NCBI GenBank assembly: GCA_023430685.1
Contig: JAEYZH010000196.1
Span: forward strand, 1-59,337
Source: Pseudomonadota bacterium
GTDB taxonomy: Bacteria; Pseudomonadota; Gammaproteobacteria; Xanthomonadales; Rhodanobacteraceae
DNA length: 59,337 nt
Reading direction: 5' to 3'
Under the pieces are notes generated by a model. The model did not search any database. It saw nothing but the letters and a program-made list of their open reading frames with translations, and was not told where the DNA came from. The position numbers and the translations under genes are program-made. Shown here piece by piece: positions 27,169 through 36,623 of this stretch (positions are counted from its first letter, which is position 1; every line of letters starts with the position of its first letter).

Positions 27169-28962
27169 CTACAAGCGTTCGACCGCAGGCGCGGAACCGC
27201 CGAACCATGCGCGCTCGAACGCCTGCCGCGTCGTGCGTTCGGACACCTCGTCGCCCTTGCGCCGGTAGACCTCGGCCAGGCCCGAAAGCGCCCAGCCATT
27301 GCCGCGCACGCGTGCGAACGAACCGCGCAAGGCCTGCTCGGCCTCGTCGAGCTTGCCCTGGCGCAGGCGCACCGAACCCAGCGACTGCCGGATCGGGTAG
27401 TACCAGTACGGCGGCTCCATGTAGGACAACGAGTCCTCGACTGCGATCGCGGCCTCGTAGGCCTTCGCCGCGCCAGCGAGGTCGCCTTGCGCGTCGGCGA
27501 CGCGCGCGGTCGCGACGAGCCGGGCGGTCTGCACGATTTCCCTGCCCGGCACGAGCCAGTCGGCATACGGCTTGAACTCGGCCGTGTCCTCGATCTTCGC
27601 GACCGCCGCGATCTCGCGGCGCGCCGCTTGCGCGTCACGGTTGGCAATGTGCGCGAGCGCGCGCGCGTAGTGCGCGAGCGCGGAGACCAGCACCTGGTTC
27701 GCGGGCGGCGCCTTCAGCGCAAGCACCGTGGCCGGCGCACTGAAGGTCGCATGCGCGAGCCAGGGCGCCGCCTTGATGGGCTCGAGTGACGGGAAGTCCG
27801 CGACGACCTCGTCGCCGAGAGAAGCATCGAGACGCATCGCGGCATCGATCGCAGTCGGACCATCGCCGCCCATCTGCGCCGACACCAGCACGAAATGGAT
27901 GTTGTGCGGGTAGTAGGCGTAGCGGTACATCGGATCCGACGGCGAGGTGCGAAAGTACGCATCGTCCGCCGCGATCGCGGTCTTGTTGACCGCGAGCGCC
28001 TCGCGGAACATGCCGAGCCGGAAATAGATGTGCGCCGGCATGTGCACGATATGGCCCGCACCGGGCATCAGCGCCGCGAGCCGGCGCGCATGCGGCAGCG
28101 CGCGTTCGGGTGCAGCCGACGCCTCGACCGCGTGGATATAGAGGTGGATCGCGCCCGGATGCGCGGGATTGCGCGCGAGCACCTTCTCGAGCGTCGAGAA
28201 GATCTCGCCACCACGCGCCTTCGGCCGGGTGCCCGCGGCTTCCCAGTAGTCCCAAGGTTGCGTGTCCATGACCGCTTCGGCGTAGAGCGTCGCGATCGTG
28301 TCGTCATCGGGGTAGCGCGCCGACACCGCCTTCATCGCATCCGCGAACGCACCATCGAGCACCGCGCGCTCCGCCGCGGGATCGGACGAATAGCGCGTGC
28401 GCAGCGCCTCGATGAGCGCGCGATCCTTCTCCGGCGCGGATGGCGCGAGTTGCACCGCCTTGCCGAGCGCAGCCCACGCCGGCGCGACCGCGTCGGGCAG
28501 CATCGGTGCATTGATGTTCGGACCGAGCACGAAAGCTTCGCCCCAGTGCGCGAGCGCGAACGCGGGATCGGCCTGCTGCGCGGCACGAAACGCGCGCTGC
28601 GCCTCCGCGTGGTTGAACGCGAATGCCCAGCGCAGCCCCTGGTCGAACCAGGCCTGTGCCTCGGCATTCCGTGTGCCGGCCGGGAACCCGAGGCTGCCGA
28701 GGTCGTCGTATCGCGTCGGCAGGCCGTCGGCCGCGCGCATCGGCTGCGGCGGGAACGGCTTGGTCTCCGACTGCGCGAGGACCAGCGCCTGCAGCAGCGG
28801 AGGACGACCGGTGCCATTCGGAACGCAGGCGGGACCGGCGCCCTCGAACAGCGGGTCGATGCCGGCGCGCGGCGCCTCCCGGGTCTGCGCGAGCGCGAAG
28901 GCGCCCGCGAATGCGGCCATTGCCGCAACCAGTGCGGCAGCGAGTGGAATCGGACGGATCAT
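27169..28962 (-). CDS. Exported TPR-repeat protein
   Basis: 597 residues. A signal peptide (A-A-A-L-V-A-A-M-A-A-F-A core) precedes a long alpha-helical protein with several TPR-like pairs, such as A-E-A-Q-R-A-F-R-A-A-Q-Q-A-D-P-A-F-A-L-A-H-W-G and the final L-D-E-A-E-Q-A-L-R. The W-A-F-A-F-N-H-A-E-A and I-H-L-Y-I-H-A-V-E segments recur in a family of periplasmic bacterial proteins of unknown role. GAGGAA lies 7 bases before the ATG. The frame continues open upstream for 286 codons, which lie antisense to the sedolisin gene and were rejected. Confidence 0.82.
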   Translation of the reverse strand: MIRPIPLAAALVAAMAAFAGAFALAQTREAPRAGIDPLFEGAGPACVPNGTGRPPLLQALVLAQSETKPFPPQPMRAADGLPTRYDDLGSLGFPAGTRNAEAQAWFDQGLRWAFAFNHAEAQRAFRAAQQADPAFALAHWGEAFVLGPNINAPMLPDAVAPAWAALGKAVQLAPSAPEKDRALIEALRTRYSSDPAAERAVLDGAFADAMKAVSARYPDDDTIATLYAEAVMDTQPWDYWEAAGTRPKARGGEIFSTLEKVLARNPAHPGAIHLYIHAVEASAAPERALPHARRLAALMPGAGHIVHMPAHIYFRLGMFREALAVNKTAIAADDAYFRTSPSDPMYRYAYYPHNIHFVLVSAQMGGDGPTAIDAAMRLDASLGDEVVADFPSLEPIKAAPWLAHATFSAPATVLALKAPPANQVLVSALAHYARALAHIANRDAQAARREIAAVAKIEDTAEFKPYADWLVPGREIVQTARLVATARVADAQGDLAGAAKAYEAAIAVEDSLSYMEPPYWYYPIRQSLGSVRLRQGKLDEAEQALRGSFARVRGNGWALSGLAEVYRRKGDEVSERTTRQAFERAWFGGSAPAVERL

Positions 28963-29347
28963 GGCGCTTCCTCGTTGGATGGCTCGGACTTTGCAGCAGT
29001 GGCCACGGCACGACATCGATCGGACATGGGACGGGTAGGGATACGCAATCGTGCTACGAACAACGCCAAACGGCGACGCAGGCCGCAATGCGGGGCGGCG
29101 CTTCGACGCCGCGGCCTGCGACCGCTGCGCTAAGCGCGAACGGGGAATGTTTCCGTTCGCCCTGAGCGCAGGCCGGAGGCCGGAGTCGAAGGGCCACGTC
29201 GTGCCCGAACCCCCACGCGCATGCGCTTCGACACCGCGGCCTGCGGCTCCTGCGCACAGCGCCAACGTGTGTGTCCGCTTGCCGCGCCGGCTTGCGGCGA
29301 CGCAGTGGCTGCGGCAAGGTTCCGGGATTCCCCGCCGCGGCCGGCCC
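28963..29347. other. Divergent gap holding family D inverted repeats
   Basis: 385 bases between the TPR gene and the sedolisin gene. An imperfect inverted repeat occupies 29098-29195: a left arm with CTTCGAC...GCGAACGG and a right arm with CCGTTCGCCCTGAGCGCAGG...GTCGAAGGG. A second copy of the left arm starts at 29222. No gene was recognised; the ORF that runs through it is the upstream extension of the sedolisin frame. Confidence 0.7.
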
Positions 29348-32131
29348 ATGACGAATCCCACGCTCCCCTTGCTGCTCTCGCTCGCGCTCGCAGGTGCCTG
29401 CGTCGGCACGGCCGCGGCCGCGACGCCGCGTACTCCGCTCGATGCTGCACTCCCGGCCTGGACCAAGAGCGCGGGTGCGTCGCGCTCGCTCGATGCCTCG
29501 CGTCGGCTGTCCCGGCTCGGCCTCGTCCTGCGGCGCAGCGAGGAACGCCAGCAGGCCTTCGATGCGCACCTCGCGGCCTTGCAGGACCCGGCATCGCCAC
29601 TGCACGCGCAGTGGCTCGAACCGCACGAGATCGGCGAACGCTTCGGCGCCGATGCGGCGGAAATCGCCGCCGTGTCGAGCTGGCTCGCGAGCGAAGGACT
29701 GGACATCGAGTCGGTGTCGCCGACGCGACGCATCCTGCGCTTCGGCGGCCGCGTCGAGGATGTCGAGCGCGCGTTCGCGACGCGCCTTGCCGAATACGAA
29801 GTCGGCGGTCGCAAGCGCATCGCGCCGCGCAGCGTGCCTTCGTTGCCCGACGCGATCGCGTCGCGCGTGGAACACGTCGTCGGCCTCGAGACGCTGCGGC
29901 TGCACCCACGCGCCGCGCCGCCGCAGCGGCGCGATTCGGCGTCGCTGGAGCGCGCACGCGCGAAGGCGACCCTGTGCGGCGCCGAGGGCTGCGAGCATTA
30001 CATCTTCCCCGGCGATTTCGCGGTGCTGTATGGCCTCGAAGGCGCGCGCGCGCAGGGCTTTGACGGCAGCGGGCAATCGATCGCAGTGGTCGCGCGCACG
30101 CGCGTGCATGCGCCCGACATCGCGGAATTCCGAGCGCGCGCGGCACTGCCCGCGATGGCGTTCGACACCGTGATCGCCGAGGACGGCACCGATCCCGGCC
30201 CGCCGGTCGGACACTGCGGCGACGTCGGCGAGCCCGATTGCGACGATCGCAGCGATGCGGTGATGGACCAGTCCGAAGCCACGATGGACGTCTCGCTCGC
30301 GGGCGGCGCAGCACCCGGCGCGCGCATCAAGCTCGTGACCAGCGGCGAGACCGACGGCGCCGACGGCGTGTTTCTCGCGATCGAGCACGCAGTCTGGGCC
30401 GAACCCCTGCCCGCGCGCATCATCAGCATCAGCTGGGGCACCTGCGAAGCCGACAACAGTGCAGGCGCAGCGGCCTACGTCAACGAGGTGTTCGGCGACG
30501 CGGCGATGCGCGGGATCTCGGTATTCGCATCATCGGGCGATGCGGGCGCGGGCGACTGCTCGCCGCACCACCAGCCACCCGACGGCGACCGCCGGCACAG
30601 CGTCAACCTGCTGTGCAGTTCGCCGCACGTGACCTGCGTCGGCGGCACCGAACTCGCCGACGATACCGGCGCCTCGGGCGCGTACTGGAGCGAAAGCAAC
30701 GGACCCGGATTCACGTCCGCGCTCGGGCCCATTCCCGAGCGCGGCTGGAACGAGCCGATCGACCGCGAGGGCGCTGCCCAGGTTGCCGCGAGCGGCGGCG
30801 GCGTCAGCGCGCGATTCGCGACGCCGGCCTGGCAGGTCGGCGCCGGCGTTCCGCTCGACCGCGAAGGGCGCTACGTCCCCGACGTCGCGCTGAATGCCTC
30901 TTCGCATACCGGCTATTTCCATTGCATGGCCGCGTTCGGCGGTTCATGCGTGCGCGACGACAGTGGCGCGTTCCATTTCATGCTCGGCGCCGGCACCTCG
31001 GCATCGGCGCCGTCGATGGCCGGCATCGCGGCGATGCTCAACCAGCGCGCGGGTGCGCCACAGGGCAATCTCAATCCGCGCCTCTACGCGATCGCCGGCA
31101 ATCCGTTGAACCGTGCATTGCGCGATGTCGCACTGATCGCCGGCCAGGCCTGCGACCTCGACGTGCCTTCGACCTGCAACAACAGCACGCCGGGTGCACA
31201 AGGCGCTGCGGCATTGCGCGGCCATGCCATCGGCCACGGCCACGACCTCGTGACCGGGCTCGGCTCACCGGATGCAACGCGGCTGCTCGAGGCCTGGATG
31301 AATCCTGCATCGGCCGGCGTGCGTCTCAACCAGCGCGGCGTCAGCGGTTCATGGGCGAATCCCGCGACCGACAGCCAGGGCTTCGTCGTCGACGTCTCGC
31401 CGGACTTCTTCAATGCGCAGACCGGCAACCTGTTCGCAGGCTGGTTCACGTTCGCCAACGACGGGTCCCAGCGCTGGTACACGCTGCAGGGCGCGGCCGG
31501 CGACGTCGCGGGTGCGGCCCTGCCGATCTACGAGACGACGGGCGGGCGCTTCGACCACGCGCAGGCGACCACCACGCGCGCGATCGGGCATGCGTGGTTC
31601 GTGCTGGAAGCCTGCGACCGCGCGCAGCTCGAGTACCGGTTCGACGAGGGAGGCCGCAGCGGCACGATCCCGTTGCAGCGCTTGCTCTCGAATGTCGATT
31701 GCGCGACCGCGCAACCGCCGCCATCGACGCCGGCGGATGCGCGCTACGCCGGGACCTGGGCCGACTTCGGGACCGGAGGACAGGGGCTCGTGCTGGATGT
31801 CTCGCCCTCGCAGACGCTGTTGTTCGGCGCCTGGTACACGTTCGCCACCGGTTCGGTCGCGGGCGCCGAGGGCCAGCGCTGGATCACGCTGCAGGCCGCG
31901 TTTCCCGCGGGCGCGCGCGCGCTCGAGGACATCGGCCTCTTCGAGAGCCGTGGCGGCGTGTTCGACGGCCCGGCCGATACCGAGACCGTGCAGGTCGGCA
32001 AGGCCGGTCTCGCGTTCACCTCGTGCACGACCGCGCGGCTCGATTACCGCTACACGAGCGGCGCCTTCGCCGGCCGCAGCGGCCGCCTCGACCTCACGCG
32101 CGTGACGCCCGCGCCGGCCGGCTGCCAATAG
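29348..32131 (+). CDS. Secreted sedolisin (S53 family, pro-kumamolisin) peptidase
   Basis: 927 residues: signal peptide (about 1-25), pro-kumamolisin activation domain (about 30-200) and S53 catalytic domain (about 215-650). Catalytic residues are visible as E310 and D314 (S-E-A-T-M-D), the oxyanion-hole D398 in S-S-G-D-A-G, and S551 in G-A-G-T-S-A-S-A-P. It should be an acid-active serine-carboxyl endopeptidase made as a zymogen. The C-terminal 260 residues hold two copies of a beta domain with G-S-W-x-N/D-P/F...Q-G-F/L-V and Q-R-W-Y/I-T-L-Q, common on exported enzymes of Xanthomonadales. The start opens the signal peptide; upstream codons come from the family D repeat. Confidence 0.92.
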   Translation: MTNPTLPLLLSLALAGACVGTAAAATPRTPLDAALPAWTKSAGASRSLDASRRLSRLGLVLRRSEERQQAFDAHLAALQDPASPLHAQWLEPHEIGERFGADAAEIAAVSSWLASEGLDIESVSPTRRILRFGGRVEDVERAFATRLAEYEVGGRKRIAPRSVPSLPDAIASRVEHVVGLETLRLHPRAAPPQRRDSASLERARAKATLCGAEGCEHYIFPGDFAVLYGLEGARAQGFDGSGQSIAVVARTRVHAPDIAEFRARAALPAMAFDTVIAEDGTDPGPPVGHCGDVGEPDCDDRSDAVMDQSEATMDVSLAGGAAPGARIKLVTSGETDGADGVFLAIEHAVWAEPLPARIISISWGTCEADNSAGAAAYVNEVFGDAAMRGISVFASSGDAGAGDCSPHHQPPDGDRRHSVNLLCSSPHVTCVGGTELADDTGASGAYWSESNGPGFTSALGPIPERGWNEPIDREGAAQVAASGGGVSARFATPAWQVGAGVPLDREGRYVPDVALNASSHTGYFHCMAAFGGSCVRDDSGAFHFMLGAGTSASAPSMAGIAAMLNQRAGAPQGNLNPRLYAIAGNPLNRALRDVALIAGQACDLDVPSTCNNSTPGAQGAAALRGHAIGHGHDLVTGLGSPDATRLLEAWMNPASAGVRLNQRGVSGSWANPATDSQGFVVDVSPDFFNAQTGNLFAGWFTFANDGSQRWYTLQGAAGDVAGAALPIYETTGGRFDHAQATTTRAIGHAWFVLEACDRAQLEYRFDEGGRSGTIPLQRLLSNVDCATAQPPPSTPADARYAGTWADFGTGGQGLVLDVSPSQTLLFGAWYTFATGSVAGAEGQRWITLQAAFPAGARALEDIGLFESRGGVFDGPADTETVQVGKAGLAFTSCTTARLDYRYTSGAFAGRSGRLDLTRVTPAPAGCQ

Positions 32132-32198
32132 GCCTGCGCTCGATTAAAATGGCGCGTTCGGCCCATGCCGGCCGTCACCTCGCACGACAGGAATTCCC

Positions 32199-32921
32199 AT
32201 GGGCAGAGGCCCCAGCATCGAGAACCGCAAGAACGCCGAAGACGCGCGCCGCGGGAAGATCTTCACCAAGCTGATCCGAGAGATCACGATCGCGGCGCGC
32301 AACGGCGCCGACCCCGCCGGCAATGCGCGCCTGCGCGTCGCGATGGACAAGGCGCTGTCGGCGAACATGACCAAGGACACGATCGAGCGCGCGGTCAGGC
32401 GCGGCTCCGGTGCCGAAGGCGCCGACGACATGCAGGAGCTTCGCTACGAGGGCTATGGCCCGTCCGGCGTCGCGCTGATCATCGACGCAATGACCGACAA
32501 CCCGACCCGCACCGTCGCGGACGTGCGCCACGCGCTGTCCAAGCACGGCGGCAACCTCGGCACGTCGGGATCGGTCGCGTTCCAGTTCAAGCGTCTGGGC
32601 GAACTGGTGTTCGACACCAGCGCAGCGGGCAGCGAGGACCGATTGCTCGAAGTGGCGCTGGATGCAGGCGCCGACGACGTCGTCGTCGATGCGGGCCGCG
32701 GTGCCGTGCTGTGCGCGCCCGAGCACTTCGAAGGCGTGAAGAAGGCGCTCGTCGGCGCCGGACTGGAGCCGCTCTCCGCCGACATCGTGATGCGTCCCGA
32801 AAACCGCGTTGCCGTCAGCGGTGAAACCGAAGAAACCCTGCGCGACCTGCTCGACTGGCTCGACGAGCTCGACGACGTGCAGGAGGTCTACCACAACGCG
32901 GCGCTTCCGGACCAGGCCTGA
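32199..32921 (+). CDS. yebC: YebC/PmpR family protein (TACO1-type)
   Basis: 240 residues, the usual length. The opening M-G-R-G-P-S-I-E-N-R-K-N and G-K-I-F-T-K-L-I-R-E-I are diagnostic, as are Y-E-G-Y-G-P-x-G-V-A and N-P-T-R-T-V-A-D-V-R. Members have been described as transcriptional regulators and more recently as factors that relieve ribosome stalling. No ruvC gene follows here, unlike the common neighbourhood. Confidence 0.95.
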   Translation: MGRGPSIENRKNAEDARRGKIFTKLIREITIAARNGADPAGNARLRVAMDKALSANMTKDTIERAVRRGSGAEGADDMQELRYEGYGPSGVALIIDAMTDNPTRTVADVRHALSKHGGNLGTSGSVAFQFKRLGELVFDTSAAGSEDRLLEVALDAGADDVVVDAGRGAVLCAPEHFEGVKKALVGAGLEPLSADIVMRPENRVAVSGETEETLRDLLDWLDELDDVQEVYHNAALPDQA

Positions 32922-33104
32922 GTCGGTCGGCTGCAGTCCCGTGGTTCGCGTTTCTGCGCTGCCGCCTGTAGCCGCCGTGGGGAAACAGAAGCTGCCTTCT
33001 CTTCTGCGGTGACGCGGGATGCGCGCGGCCTGCGTCACCGCGGCATGCGCCATCCGTTCACTTCGCGGATGGATAATCCATGCACCGCCAAGGGGAACAG
33101 GTCC

Positions 33105-33755
33105 ATGCGCGCACGCATCGCCATCGCCGCCGTGCTGCTGTCCGTCTCGGCGACTGCCGGCGCTGCGAGCTTCGACTGCACGCAGGCATCGAGCGCCGTC
33201 GAGCGCACGGTCTGCGCGAATCCACGCTTGTCGCGGCTCGACGAAGAGCTGGCGACGGAGTTCCGCAAACTGCTCGGCGTCGTGGCGAATCCGGCGGCCT
33301 TGCGCGAGCGGCAACGCGCATGGCTGGTCGAGCGCGATGCCTGCGCCGATGACCGCTGTCTCGAACGCCTCTACCTGCGCCGCGTCGCCGCGCTCCGCGC
33401 CGGGACGCGACCGCCCGCGGACACGCGTGCCGCGGCGCTCGGGATCTTCGAACGTCGCGTCGACGGCGAGGTCGACCCGCATGCGGCGACGTTGACCATC
33501 GCGGCCGGCAGCGGCGATCTCGTCCATGTCACGGGCGAGGCGACCTGGGTCGGCGACGCCGCCACCGGCAACGTCAACGCGGGTTCGATCGACGGCATGG
33601 TGCGGATCGAAGGCAATGCCGCGCGCTACGACCTCGATGGCTGCCAGTTCACGATCGAGTTCCTGCCCGATGCACTGATCGTCGACGGCGACAACGGCGC
33701 CTGCGGCGGATTGAACGTCAGCTTCGACGGCGACTACGAACGCGTTCCGCCCTGA
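33105..33755 (+). CDS. Exported LprI/DUF1311-like protein
   Basis: 216 residues. The signal peptide ends near G-A-A-S, and the first 80 mature residues match the lysozyme-inhibitor LprI N-terminal/DUF1311 type: F-D-C-T-Q-A...V-E-R-T-V-C-A-N-P-x-L-S-R-L-D-E-E-L and C-A-D-D-R-C-L, with four Cys likely forming two disulfides. The C-terminal half is a beta-rich domain without recognised family. The start at M-R-A-R-I has AAGGGGA upstream. A lysozyme-inhibitor role is only a family-level possibility. Confidence 0.75.
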   Translation: MRARIAIAAVLLSVSATAGAASFDCTQASSAVERTVCANPRLSRLDEELATEFRKLLGVVANPAALRERQRAWLVERDACADDRCLERLYLRRVAALRAGTRPPADTRAAALGIFERRVDGEVDPHAATLTIAAGSGDLVHVTGEATWVGDAATGNVNAGSIDGMVRIEGNAARYDLDGCQFTIEFLPDALIVDGDNGACGGLNVSFDGDYERVPP

Positions 33756-33776
33756 GTCGGCGCCCGCGCATCACGA

Positions 33777-34493
33777 CGGTGGGGCTCGCCGCTGCGCGGC
33801 TGCGTCCCACCCTACGTTCCGCGCGGAATGCGTAGGGTGGGCCGCAGCGCCGAAGGCGCGAGACCCACCAGCGCGCATCCCCGAAGGCGCACGATCCGCC
33901 ACCACGAACGTCCGTGACCACACGACGAGGCTCGCGCATCACGATGGTGGGGCTCGCCGCTGCGCGGCTGCGACCCACCCTGCGTTCCGCGCGCGAATGC
34001 GTAGGGTGGGCCGCAGCGCCAAAGGCGCGAGACCCACCAGCACGCATCCCCGAAGGCGCACGATCCGCCACCACGAACTTCCCGATACCACCCGGCGAGG
34101 CTTGCGCATCACGACGGTGGGGCTCGCCGCTGCGCGGCTGCGACCCACCCTGCGTTCCGCGTGCGAATGCGTAGGGTGGGCCGCAGCGCCAAAGGCGCGA
34201 GACCCACCAGCGCGCATCCCCGAAGGCGCACGATCCGCCACCACGAACTTCCCGATACCACACGACGAGGCTCGCGCATCACGATGGTGGGGCTCGCCGC
34301 TGCGCGGCTGCGACCCACCCTGCGTTCCGCGCGCGAATGCGTAGGGTGGGTCGCAGCGCCGAAGGCGCGAGACCCACCAGCGCGCATCCCCGAAGGCGCA
34401 CGATCCGCCACCACGAACTTCCCGAGACCACGCCGCGAGGCTCGCGCATGAAGATGGTGGGGCTCGCCGCTGCGCGGCTGCGACCCACCCTAC
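33777..34493. repeat. Family C tandem array, period about 170 bases
   Basis: Five occurrences of GGGGCTCGCCGCTGCGCGGCTGC begin near 33781, 33948, 34120, 34290 and 34460. Each is followed by an inverted arm GCGTAGGGTGGGCCGCAGCGCC and a non-palindromic spacer with CCCCGAAGGCGCACGATCCGCC. Copies differ at only a few bases. The spacers contain no start-codon-led gene with recognisable product; all frames through it are Arg/Ala-rich. The array abuts the 3' ends of the convergent DUF1311 and PfpI-like genes. Confidence 0.92.
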
Positions 34494-34497
34494 GGTT

Positions 34498-35490
34498 CTA
34501 CGGCTCCGTGACGTCCACGCGTAGCTCGAGGCGCAGGTCCTTCGCGGCGGAATCGGGCGTGGTCTCGATCGATAGCGCAATGCGGCGCCCGTCCTGCACG
34601 CGCGTCCAGCGCCGCATGCCGGATTCGCGCTTCCAGTCTTCGAGGCCGGCCATGCCGCGCGCGATCCGCGCGTCCAGCTCCTCCGCGGGCATCGCGGTGG
34701 CGATCCGGTGCACGGTGCGCCACTGCCGCTCGTCGCCGAGCGACACGTCGGTGCGCACGACCATGTCCTTGGGCCACTCGACCACCGACTCGAGCGTGCG
34801 CGGCAGGTAGCGATCCGCCATGAGCGACCTGACGAAGCCGCCTTCCGGCTTCCAGTCGTACTCGAGCCGCAACGCAGCCGTGCGTGCCTTGTCGACGCCG
34901 TGCAAGGTCGCGACGAGGTGCAGTGCCGCGTCGAGTCCCGACGACAACCCGGCCGACGTCACGATGCGGCCGTTGTCGACCCAGCGCACGTCGCGCACGA
35001 CCTCGACCTTCGGATAGCGCGTCGCCATCTGCTCGATGCGCGGCGTGAACGTCGTCGCCTTCAGTCCGTCGAGCACGCCGGAGGCGGCAAGGATGAACGA
35101 GCCCGTGCAGACCGACATCACATGGCGGCTGCTTCCGGCCTGCTTGCGCACGAACGCGAGCACCGCGGGATCGCGTTCGGCCTCCTGCACGTCGCCGCCC
35201 GGCACGAGCAGCACGTCGAACGCAGGCGCGGCTTGGAACGCCGCGTCGGGCGTCACGCGAAGCCCCATCGCCGTCGTGACCGGCTTGCCGTCGTGCGACA
35301 GCGTGGTCACGCCGAATCCGGCTTGCCCGAACACTTCGTACGGGCCCGCGAAGTCGATGATCTGCACGCCATCGAACAACACGATGCCGACCCGTACTTC
35401 GGGCTTCGAATGCGGCGCGTGCGCAGCGAGCGCCGGCGCGCAGGCCAGTGCGAGCACGAGGGCGAGGCCACGCAGAACGAACGTCTTCAT
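34498..35490 (-). CDS. Exported DJ-1/PfpI family protein with C-terminal extension
   Basis: 330 residues. A signal peptide (L-A-L-V-L-A-L-A-C-A-P-A-L-A-A) precedes a DJ-1/PfpI domain (about 30-215) with D-F-A-G-P-Y-E-V-F and the nucleophile elbow V-C-T-G-S-F-I-L-A. The last 110 residues form an extra domain not typical of DJ-1. It lies 84 bases downstream of a GlxA-type regulator containing the same DJ-1 fold, so the two may be paralogues. Export of a DJ-1 domain is uncommon. Its function (amidase, glyoxalase-like, or binding) cannot be chosen from sequence. Confidence 0.83.
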   Translation of the reverse strand: MKTFVLRGLALVLALACAPALAAHAPHSKPEVRVGIVLFDGVQIIDFAGPYEVFGQAGFGVTTLSHDGKPVTTAMGLRVTPDAAFQAAPAFDVLLVPGGDVQEAERDPAVLAFVRKQAGSSRHVMSVCTGSFILAASGVLDGLKATTFTPRIEQMATRYPKVEVVRDVRWVDNGRIVTSAGLSSGLDAALHLVATLHGVDKARTAALRLEYDWKPEGGFVRSLMADRYLPRTLESVVEWPKDMVVRTDVSLGDERQWRTVHRIATAMPAEELDARIARGMAGLEDWKRESGMRRWTRVQDGRRIALSIETTPDSAAKDLRLELRVDVTEP

Positions 35491-35574
35491 CAGGCTGACT
35501 CCCGGTTCCGGATGCGGTCACGATAGCGACCGCCGCCGCGCGGATGCGGACACCGCGGGTGCAGATCCGGACAA

Positions 35575-36567
35575 TCAGCCCGAACCGAATCGCTCGCGGT
35601 AGTCGCCGGGCGAGACGCCGAGCTGGCGCGCGAACGCGCGCCGCATCGCGCCCGCGCTGCCGAAACCGCAGCGCGCGGCGATCCGGCCGATGTCCTCGCG
35701 CGAGCCCTCGAGCAGCGGCTTGGCGGCCTCGACGCGCAACTGCTCGACGTACTTCTGCGGCGTCGTGCCGAATGCGGCGGCGAACCTGCGCGTGAACTGG
35801 CGCGGGCTCATGTGCACGCGTTCGGCGAGCTGGTCGAGGTCGAGGCGCAGCGCGAGGTTGTCGCGCATCCAGCGTTCGAGCCGCTCGAACGGATCCGGAA
35901 GATCGAGGGCCTGCAACTGCCGGCTGAACTGGCTCTGCCCGCCCGAACGCCGGCTCGCCATCACCATGCGCTTGGCCACTTTCAGGGCCAGCGACGGGCC
36001 GTGGTCGGCCGCGACCATCGCGAGCGCGAGGTCCATGCCCGCGGTGATGCCGGCCGAGGTCCAGGTTTCGCCGTCGCGCGTGTAGATAGCGTCGGGCAGC
36101 ACGCGCACCTGCGGGTAGCGGTCGCGCAGCTCCGCCACGTCGCTCCAGTGCGTGGTCGCCTCGCGACCATCGAGCACGCCGGCCTCGGCAAGCAGCAAGG
36201 CGCCACTGCAGACCGACGCCACCCGGCGCACGCGCGGCGCGGCATCCCGCAACCAGTCCACGATGGCGCGATCGGCACGCGCGCGATCCAGTGCATCGCC
36301 CATGCCGCCACTCACCATCAGCGTGTCGGTGTCCTCCGGCATGTCGTCGCACACCGCATCCGGCAACAGCCTGAGCCCCGACGCGAGCGCGACCGGCGCC
36401 ATGTCGGCCGCGAGCAGGCGAAGTCGGTACAGCGGCGGGCTCGCGGGACGCTCTTCCTGCGACTGCCGCGACGCCAGCGCGAACACCTCGAGTGGTCCGA
36501 AGATGTCGAGCGACTGTGCGCCGGGATAAGCCAGCATGCAGACCGTACGGGAGCAGTTCGGATGCAT
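35575..36567 (-). CDS. GlxA-type transcriptional regulator (DJ-1 domain plus AraC helix-turn-helix)
   Basis: 330 residues. Residues 8-190 are a DJ-1/PfpI-like sensor domain (D-I-F-G-P-L-E-V-F; V-C-S-G-A-L-L-L-A-E). Residues about 230-325 are an AraC-type DNA-binding domain with two helix-turn-helix units (Q-L-A-E-R-V-H-M-S-P-R-Q-F-T-R-R-F and I-A-A-R-C-G-F-G-S-A-G-A-M-R-R-A-F). It probably controls the neighbouring exported PfpI-like gene and perhaps the hydrolase upstream. The start M-H-P-N-C was chosen; a GTG/ATG further upstream (36627) is possible. Confidence 0.88.
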   Translation of the reverse strand: MHPNCSRTVCMLAYPGAQSLDIFGPLEVFALASRQSQEERPASPPLYRLRLLAADMAPVALASGLRLLPDAVCDDMPEDTDTLMVSGGMGDALDRARADRAIVDWLRDAAPRVRRVASVCSGALLLAEAGVLDGREATTHWSDVAELRDRYPQVRVLPDAIYTRDGETWTSAGITAGMDLALAMVAADHGPSLALKVAKRMVMASRRSGGQSQFSRQLQALDLPDPFERLERWMRDNLALRLDLDQLAERVHMSPRQFTRRFAAAFGTTPQKYVEQLRVEAAKPLLEGSREDIGRIAARCGFGSAGAMRRAFARQLGVSPGDYRERFGSG

Positions 36568-36623
36568 CGGCGCTGGCAAGGGTACCGGAAGGATGCACGA
36601 CGCCGGAACGGCGCCGCACGCGA

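Noticed and set aside
33777..34493. CRISPR array or coding repeat protein in the 170-base array
   Set aside because: The whole period, including the spacer, is repeated; frames through it are Arg/Ala-rich with no start context.
34490..36619. Long minus-strand open frame (709 codons)
   Set aside because: Out-of-frame shadow of the PfpI-like and GlxA-like genes, Arg-rich, no motif.
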